Shown here: positions 55,488 to 64,000 of the stretch, piece after piece
Position numbering within the stretch: the stretch's first letter is position 1
Layout: the number at the start of each line of letters is the position of its first letter
Assembly (NCBI GenBank): GCA_014529385.2
Contig: CM043964.1
Coordinates: forward strand, 105,751,087-105,815,086
Length of the DNA stretch: 64,000 nucleotides
Direction of reading: 5' to 3'
Source of the DNA: Adiantum capillus-veneris
Taxonomy: Eukaryota; Streptophyta; Polypodiopsida; Polypodiales; Pteridaceae
Made by a program: the position numbers and the translations under genes
Notes under the pieces: model-generated
Told to the model about the DNA's origin: nothing
The model's database searches: none
Seen by the model: only the letters and a program-made list of their open reading frames with translations

Positions 55488-56044
55488 ACTTGGAAAAAAT
55501 TGCACGTAAGATAAATAGCATATTTTGAGTAGGTCAATTTTATCCTCCAAAGCACTCTATAGTTTCCTTACGACGTTCTCTATCTATCCCTATGGTCAAA
55601 AGTTGGTTTAGATGTGTGTATTGTGCATAGAGAATTAAAATATCTCGTAAATGGACGCGACTATAAACGGGCACAACTAAAAACACAATTTCATCGCGTA
55701 AAAAATATATATATAAAAGAAGAGCTTTCACTACGAGCGTATTGGTATTTTCAGAATCACAATGCAACATCCCACAAGGGAGACACAAATAATTTAAAAA
55801 ACAAAGAACTCATGGTATTGTACTGCAGTGTTCGCTCACTTTCATTTTACTGTAGAGTTCGCTCACTCATAGTATTGTACTGCAGTGTTCGCTCAGTTTC
55901 ATTTTCCAAAAACTTAGGTCAAAAGCTACAAAAATTGGCTTTTATTTCTTAGCCAAGGTTTACGAAATAGATTTCTAGCTAATTGGGCTCAATAATAAGG
56001 CTTAGGAACAGCATTTAATTACAACTTTGAAAGCCTTGGCCCCT
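55488..56044 (-). repeat. LTR-like sequence with 60-bp internal duplication
   Basis: Non-coding. The block tattgtactgcagtgttcgctcactttcatttt occurs at about 55815 and, with changes, at 55875. The stretch acaaaaattggcttttat then agccaaggttta (about 55930) is shared with the presumed L1 LTR near 13070. A purine-rich minus strand at 56040 (AAAGGGG) could be a polypurine tract for the remnant to the right. Boundaries unknown. Confidence 0.35.
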
Positions 56045-56372
56045 TTACACTTTTTGACGATCAATAATAATACAACTTTGGATTTTTATGAGATTTCTCA
56101 TTAATACATGAGGTTGTGATACCATCAGTGGGGATAAAAATAAGAACAATGTCCTTTTAATGCTTCTATTAGTTGAGCAACTAACATTTCCCCCCTCCTT
56201 GACTATGTCATCCATGACACGGCTACTTAGGGTGCTCAATAGTGGTCGGGATTTTTGGCTTCAGTCCTCTTGGCATGTTGTTTTAGTCCTTGTTGATACT
56301 TGAGGAGGATTGGGTCTTCTATAGACATGAATTGCATGGTGATTTTGTTCTTTTGCTCAATTGCTGAATAGC

Positions 56373-58560
56373 TTACAAACTAGCTCGCAGATTTGTGATG
56401 AATGGGCCAAAGATCTTGGTTTTGTATGTGAAAAAGCCCATATAGAGCCCCTCTTCAAAGGCTTGCATATAGTAAGAGGGTAAAGAAATCACCCTGGCAT
56501 AAAACCCATGGAGCACTTCCTTCGAAGGCTGCCTTGACAAATCATAGCATAACCCCTTATTGACTTCAAGGAAGGAACGACATACAGGCTGCATTTGTGT
56601 GCTCATCTAGTGGAAGGTTTGCATACAGGTAAGTAACATCTTTGAGATATTGACCAGCGTAATGCAAGCCAAGTCTAGTATCCCGCAAAAAAACTAGATA
56701 GTAGATGAGAAGTTTTCTACCATGCAATATTTATTGGGTGTGCCATTCACTGGTGGTGGTGGTGGTGCAAACCCTAGATAATTTATCCATGTTGACCATG
56801 TCTGTTGGATGATAGTGTGTTGCTACCAGCTTTAGACTCGTTGCATTAGGAAGAGGATGGGTTCTAGGAGGGCCTCTATATTTTCCATGAGATTATGGAG
56901 GTGATTAGCATTTTGGCAAATAAGTGCATGATATGTGTGTAAGAATGGTGTGTAAGAGAGGTATAAGAGTGGTCAAAGGATGCACATTTTCCCCCCAAAA
57001 GGGGGTGAATTACTTTATGATTTTTGGCCTTCCATAACTCCTACATATGATCTTTGATCTGAGAAAAGAGTATAGATCTATAATCTACATGCCGGGCTCT
57101 TCTCGTAGATATGCTACATGATATGGCTTTTCCCCCTAGATTTTAAATTTCATTTGGGGGGCAAATTTGAATTCAAATAGACTAACCATTTTGCCTATTT
57201 GAATTCAAAAGCTTTTCTTTTATTGGTTTCTTAGGAGTAGAGCTTTGACTCCCTTTAACTGCCAAATAAAGAGGCCCTCGTAGACCCCATTCTCTTCCTA
57301 ATGGAACCAGACACTTCACAGGATCCTGCTTTATAATTGGCGGTGCATTGGTGTACAAGATGAGATACTTGGGGTGTTGGCTCAACCAGATCTCCCGCCA
57401 CTTGGGATGTACCATTGTAGGATTGGATGCGATATCCTTGAGAAAAAATTCCTTGATTTGTAACACTTCAAACTTGATGAGCGGGAAGGGAAGAGCTTGC
57501 TGATGCCATTCACTTTGTGTTGTTGATTCCATTCTTCATTGATATTTGCGAGTGTGAGAAGATTGACATTTATGGAATGCAATATCCTCTCCTCCCACTA
57601 CATGGCTTCTTTCCATATTTGTTCTTGTTCATCTTCCACCTATTTCTTTAGCACAACCTCATCATCTGTAGTTGAGATTTTGGGTGGAGTAGAGAGTATG
57701 GCTTCTTCTTGGGTAATCACAGATTACCTTCTTGAATGTTGGCTTCTTCAAAGTTCATAAACTACAAGACATCTTTATCTCCCATTGTTGTGTCTAGTTG
57801 ATCTTCCCCTGATGTGGATACTTGAGACTTAGCAACCTTTTGCACGTTGCTAAGCTCTTCTTTTAGCTGTGCAATTTCCTTTTGGTAGTTCTCTTCCTGT
57901 TGCATGAACCCGATGGAGAGTACACAGCGTTGCATCTTCTCCAGCTGTATTTCCATTTCAAAGTCTCTAACTTTTTGTTCAAGTGCTTTGTAGGCCTCAT
58001 TCATGCTTTGTACTATAGCCATAGTGGGGTTATGTCTGAGCTAGTCTAGCAGATTATTCTACTCAAACTGATGATGTGGAGTCTTGTAATGCATTGGTTA
58101 CCTCCTGAAGTTGCTGCTCTTTTAACTAGTTCTTTGTCCTTAGGGTTTCCGATTCCTCTTTGAATGTAGCGGTCAACTTGTCTAATTTCTTGTTTGTTAT
58201 ATCTAAGGCCTCTTAGTATGCGTCATTTAATGAATTGTCCATCTCAAACCTCTCATTAGAAAAATCTAGACAGTTATGTAGGTTATGAAGCTGCTAATTG
58301 TGAGCATAAATCTTTCTTTCATTGTGTCTACAGCTTCATGAGCATAATTGGAAAATTTATCAATCTCTTTCAAGCTCTCTACCTGCTCGGAAGTCCCTGC
58401 TTCATGCTGATTTGATGGTGTATCTTTTTCATCCGTCGGGAGTTCTTCACTTGGCTTAGAAAATTTGTTCTTTGAAAGACATCTCTAGAGATTTTTGCAT
58501 GTTCTTTTAAATTCTCTACGTAGTCGTGCAGCTCTGCTCCCATGCTAAGGAAGATGCCAG
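56373..58560 (-). pseudogene. Decayed coiled-coil protein, gag-like in style, unknown
   Basis: Coding-like pieces in the same strand and order: 58560-58330 (ELHDYVENLKEHAKI and VESLKEIDKFSNYAHEAVDT), 58022-57762 (86 codons of coiled coil, containing ALEQKVRDFEMEIQLEKMQR and KEIAQLKEELSNVQKVAKSQ), 57532-57182 (FPLIKFEVLQIKEFFLKDIA and WREIWLSQHPKYLILY) and 56606-56373 (KGLCYDLSRQPSKEVLHGFY). Stops and shifts separate them. A long coiled coil followed by a compact domain suits a mobile-element structural protein, but no zinc knuckle or enzyme is seen, so no function is assigned. Confidence 0.4.
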
Positions 58561-59975
<1,415 letters not shown>

Positions 59976-60299
59976 CTTGTCAAGGCAATCAAGCAAGGTC
60001 AAGAAGAAGGAGTTTGAAGCTAGGTCGAAGCAAGCTAGCTTGAGAAGAAGCTTGTCGAGACAAGCAAGCAACGGTGAGCTTGGTCGAAGCAAGCAAGGGA
60101 GTAAGCTGAGACGAGCAAGTAGAAAAGCTTGAGTCGAGGTCAAGGAGGGGAAAGCTCCCTCTCTCTCGCTCTCGACCTCGGCAAGCAAGAAGCATCGAAG
60201 GGCAATTAATGAAGAGTTGAACGAGGGTAATAGGGTAACGTTAGCGAAGGCAAGGAAGTGAAACAAAGGATGCTCGAAAAGAGGTAATCAAAGGTATAG

Positions 60300-61228
60300 A
60301 AAGCCTGACAGCAATCAAGGTAATTCGATTAGAGGACACGAAAAATTTCCTGAGCGGTAATTATTCCAACGCAAAGCATAAGGAGCAGCAAGCTGCGGAA
60401 TAATTGATAATAACTGAAGCTTGATGATTGAGGCAGTGAGGAGAATAAAGCTTGCAGAATCTAATGGAACTTGAAGCAGATGTTAGGAAATAAGACGTAG
60501 CTAAATAGATAATTGAGTAGATTACTTAATGGAGAGAGACAAATTTATATACACGAGATTATAGTGTAGAGAGAGAGAGAGAGAGAGAGTACACACGATA
60601 TACGTGGTTCACCCAATGTGGGCTACGTCCACGGGAAAGCAGCCACTCAATGGCTTTGGTACTTCAAAACAAGAAGTAGTTTACAAAGGGATTATACCCT
60701 TAATGGAGCTCCCGCCTTGCTTCACTCTCACCACCTCACACTCACCTTGTTGCATCAACTTCACACTATGAAATGTGTGTAGAAATGGCCTCCTTTTATA
60801 GGCCAAAAGGGCTGCCCTCTCTTATGAGAGACAGCCATGTGTAGCCGCCCTTGTGCGAATAAGTCCAAATCGGACCCTCCAATCCGCCCATGTGTGGCCG
60901 CCTTTGAGAAGACAAGTCCGCTTTTGAATTCGGCCACCGGCTACCGGCCATTGACTTCCGACCACCGGCCACCGGCATTTGACTTCCGACCACCGGCCAT
61001 TGGCCATTGACTATCGGCCAACCGACCGGTTGTTTTCCGACCACTTTCCGACCGCCGTCCGGCCATAATATTCCGGTGAAAAGGAATATTCCGGCGAAAA
61101 AAGTCTCGGGGGCCTCCGCCCCCGAGGCCTTTAAAGTTGCCCCTGATTCTTGTCCGTGAAAATTTTGGTTTCCGGTGAGTGATTTTCCTTCACGCACGAT
61201 GGCTTCTCCTCATAACGGGGGCCTTACA
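60300..61228. repeat. Possible LTR or LTR-derived sequence
   Basis: TGTTAGGAAATAAG at about 60480 and GGCCTTACA at 61228 would give a 0.75-kb TG...CA unit, but no target duplication or partner was found. It contains a GA run (60571-60589) and then the block tatacgtggttcaccc ... ggctacgtccacgggaaa, a motif I know from LTRs of many plant elements. At 60930-61060 the phrase ccaccggccattgacttccga is repeated in tandem with variation. Confidence 0.35.
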
Positions 61229-63159
61229 AATGTGCGCTTTTACCACAGAAAATTACAAGGGTAAATCAGGCTCCATACTTAACAGCAGATAAAGTGGTAC
61301 AAGAAAATTTCCATCATCGTCATCAGCTAGAAATTGATTTAACATTTTGTTCAGTCAGGTGTCATTAACAATCCAATAATCCTATAAACGGGAGCTTAAA
61401 CTCCTAATTAATAGATGATCCAAGTGATAATGCTTTTAATAGCCCCGCCTTGGCTAAGGATTAAGTTGTACTGAAATGTCAATTAGTCGACGGGTACGGT
61501 GATTGCCAGAGTGAGTTGCATCAGTTGTTCTTGTTCTCTCTCTTTCACACCTCCCACAGCCAAAGGCCCGGTGCCTGCCCGGCTCACGTTGGTGCACCCA
61601 GTTGTGGTCGGCCCAAGGAGAGCTCAAAAGCCGTTACCGGGAGGTTTGCAAGCAAATGGCATGATGCTTAAACATTTGTTTGATGCAGGGTTCAACAAGT
61701 CCTAAGTTCAAATGTATGTCACACGTGGCATTTATCATGACAAGGAGTGGCGGCTTGAGTTAATAGATGCTCATGGCAGTTGTGCTATTCTCGATCACGA
61801 GGCCATCCGCCAACAACCATGGCCATTCGTTCAGTTCAAAAGGCAAGGGGAGGTCATAATTTCGCGGCTCAAAGACTATTGTCAGGAAGTTCCATTGACA
61901 TGATGTGCCAGGGCCGCGCTTTATTGGGCATTGGAAATTGGAGCATGCGGGCGTGTGCAAGGGGGCCAATCCCAAAAGCTTTTTAAAGCTCTTAATATAA
62001 AAAAAAACCGAATGGCAGTTGATGCAGTCGACGAGCAACGCGGTCGACAGGTGGAGATTGCATGAGGAGAGGAAGGCGCCACTTGGGCGTGCATGAGGAG
62101 CCAAGGACTGGAAGAGAGGAGAGGGCATCGTCGAAGGCTGCAGAGGAGAGGGATGGCTTGAGGCGAGGGCTGCCATATTCAGTGAGGGCCACACAGGGGT
62201 GTCGGGATGGTTGGATACAGGGAGAAGGAGAGGCCAGTTATGGCGTGAAGAGCTGCCAGAGAAGGGGGTCTCCGAATGCATAAAGAGCCAGTGATGGGAG
62301 GCTGCCAGTGGCTGCATACGGTGGTGGGGCTATTGACCAAGCCAGGGGCCAGTGGTGGCGGACCTGAGCACTGGAGGGCAGCGTTGCAGGGGAGAAGAAG
62401 AGAGGCAAGGCTGCCATACCAAGGCCTGGGCAAAGGAAACAGGACGGAGGTCAGGAGCCGAGAAGGAGGGCTCGTAGGAGTGCATTGGAAGGTGGGGTGA
62501 ACTTGGAAAAAGCCTAATAGGGGTTCGTCTCATCCAAAACAAAAGGAGGGCAATTCCTACATAGTTCCATCATTGAACACTTTGGGGACTAGTCGAGTTG
62601 GATTGCTATTTGTGCAAATGTTATCATGTTCATTTTTTGCTCTCATGCCTATGTGCGAGTCATGGATGTGAATGGTTTTTGTGCAAGCAAGGGGTGTGCA
62701 AAGGGCTACAAAAGTCTTGTGGTGTGTCCGATATATTGAGTTAGTCATTGCTATCTATATGGTCGTGATATATGTCTTGAGGATGGAAGCTCGTGGGTAA
62801 ACCTGACTCTGCCAATGATTTTGAGGTATTTGAAGGAGTCGAGATTTCTTGTCATGATTGCTTATATGTGAATGCTTGGTGCTTTGAGGGGGTCATAGTC
62901 GAGAATCATGGTCGTATGCTTGGCAGCCAGCCGGTTATGTGCAGCTAGGTTTGGTTGGATGCGGGCAAGGGGAATAGTCGTTTGCAAATTGTGTATCGAG
63001 GTGTGTGTTTGGTAGGGGATAGGGGTGCTATGTAATGACTGGTCTATAGAGAGGCATTTACACTATGTGCTGGTGGTTTTCCTATTTCCCCCTTTCCATC
63101 TTGTGGTGCCCCACTGAGGACCCACTACTTGATTCCTAACAAGGTGTTCGTGAGTCAAG
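61229..63159. other. No supported gene
   Basis: GC-moderate sequence with many short frames on both strands (61500-62540), none with a recognised domain. The stretch just left of the gag at 63.2 kb may be leader or LTR of that element; ttgtggtgccccactgagga near 63100 could include its primer-binding site, but this is uncertain. Confidence 0.35.
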
Positions 63160-64000
63160 ATAAAGCAAGAGTTTGGTCCAGTGTTCAAAGGAGATGAAGA
63201 TGATGACGAGTGGATTGCCGATTTTGAGCTATTTATGTGGGCACTATTGCAGATGCCAGGTGATGAAGCAAAGCTCCGAACTCTCCCTTTGGTGCTGCAA
63301 GGTAAAGCAAAGGTTTGGTTCGATGGCTTAGAAGAGGTGCACAAGCAGGACTGGATCTGATTTCACGAACAGTTCTTACAAAGGTATCAAAAGGGCGTGT
63401 CGGCATCGGAAGCAGATGCAAAGCTCAAAGCCTTGCAGCAGGAAGTAAGTGAAAGTTTTGATGCTTTTGCTGATAAATTTGAAGCTTATTGCAGAGATTT
63501 TGTCGCTGCTACCCAAGCAACCAATGCAGGATTCTTTAAACGGGAAAAGTTTCTATCATGTTTGCAAGCATCCCTATGTTCGAGAGAGGGTGGAGTATGA
63601 AGATCCAAGGACCTTTGATTAAGTATTCCAAGTTGCCAGAGCAAAGAGTCGAAAGATAAAGAAGAAGATGGAAGTAGGATTGCTACAGTCGGCAGTCATG
63701 GTAGCAAGTGGATCTAGGCCCAAACAGATTGAAGAGCATCAAGAGGTAAAAGCTCCTTGTTTTGCTGATATGAATGTGATCAAATCATGTGAAGTTGATG
63801 CCAGGCTAGAAGAGGTAGAAGAAGTACCAACCAGGGCTCAAAAGGTGCAGAGGTATATTCAGGGTGCCACACAGCTTGCTTGCTCAAGAGAGAGAGGTGG
63901 TAAAAGATCTTAAAGAAGGGGTGTCAATTCCAGAACTAGCAACGAGGAAGGTAGCAGCGGTACAAGACTTGGTCAGCTCAAAAGAGGAGTCTGACATTTC
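63160..64000 (+). pseudogene. gag of a further LTR element, running off the window
   Basis: A Retrotrans_gag-type capsid. In frame from about 63160: EFGPVFKGDEDDDEWIADFE, then LLQMPGDEAKLRTLPLVLQG and KAKVWFDGLEEVHKQDW, one TGA, then FHEQFLQRYQKGVSASEADA and KLKALQQEVSESFDAFADKF up to 63597. The frame then shifts and continues as RVEYEDPRTFD and KIKKKMEVGLLQSAVM, then GATQLACSRERG near 63900. The motif W-DGL and F-EQF-QRYQ are typical of the domain. No ATG lies just upstream because a TGA precedes the frame. At least one stop and one frameshift make it a pseudogene; pol would lie beyond the window. Confidence 0.75.

Noticed and set aside
61499-62500. Frames on both strands as genes
   Set aside because: Short, overlapping on both strands, no recognised domains or splice context.

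Overview
The window looks like repeat-rich intergenic DNA from a large plant nuclear genome. The reasons are GT-AG introns, a plant-type FCP1-like phosphatase exon, LTR retrotransposons with plant-type primer-binding sites, chromodomain Ty3 and Ty1/copia elements, CACTA and MULE/SWIM transposases, and long (CT)n/(GA)n tracts. A fern or other non-seed land plant fits the style, but that is an inference and I cannot fix the species. No rRNA, tRNA, CRISPR or prokaryotic gene organisation was seen.

Only the first 2.3 kb looks like ordinary host sequence. A terminal exon of an FCP1/HAD-like phosphatase (+) converges on a two-exon gene of unknown function (-) whose splice junction I could place exactly; the spliced frame is open for 413 codons. 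The rest is mostly nested transposable elements in decay.

Layout. 2.7-13.3 kb: a minus-strand LTR element (L1) with a long leader and frameshifted gag. It is split by a chromodomain Ty3 element (4654-8812) with short LTRs and a CATTT target duplication. 13.3-14.7 kb: an unrecognised decayed ORF and a 153-bp tandem repeat. 16.6-17.6 kb: a terminal-inverted-repeat element (family B), seen again at 40.4-41.2 kb and as an end fragment near 2.6 kb. 18.6-23.9 kb: a CACTA element with a TAC duplication and internally deleted transposase genes. It sits in the leader of a minus-strand LTR element (L3) whose primer-binding site is at 24.2 kb. 25.2 kb: a gag fragment of the L1 family. 26.4-30.4 kb: a decayed MULE-like transposase with a SWIM finger. 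32.4-39.7 kb: an almost complete LTR element (E) with TAATA duplications and a long unrecognised ORF but no pol. 39.8-41.5 kb: a copia pol 3' end split by a hAT-like insertion, whose removal restores the reading frame. 42.3-43.0 kb: gag and LTR scraps. 43.2-55.5 kb: a very large-LTR element (L4) with gag only. Its 5' LTR carries two opposed 1.3-kb elements inserted at TTAA, and both empty TTAA sites survive in the sister LTR. 55.5-63.1 kb: LTR-like and coiled-coil remnants plus microsatellites. 63.2-64.0 kb: a gag ORF leaving the window.

The strongest candidate for something undescribed is the pair of TTAA-inserted elements in L4. Their target-site behaviour and CACTAG termini match piggyBac better than any usual plant superfamily. 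Second is element E, a structurally well-defined LTR element built around an unrecognised protein.
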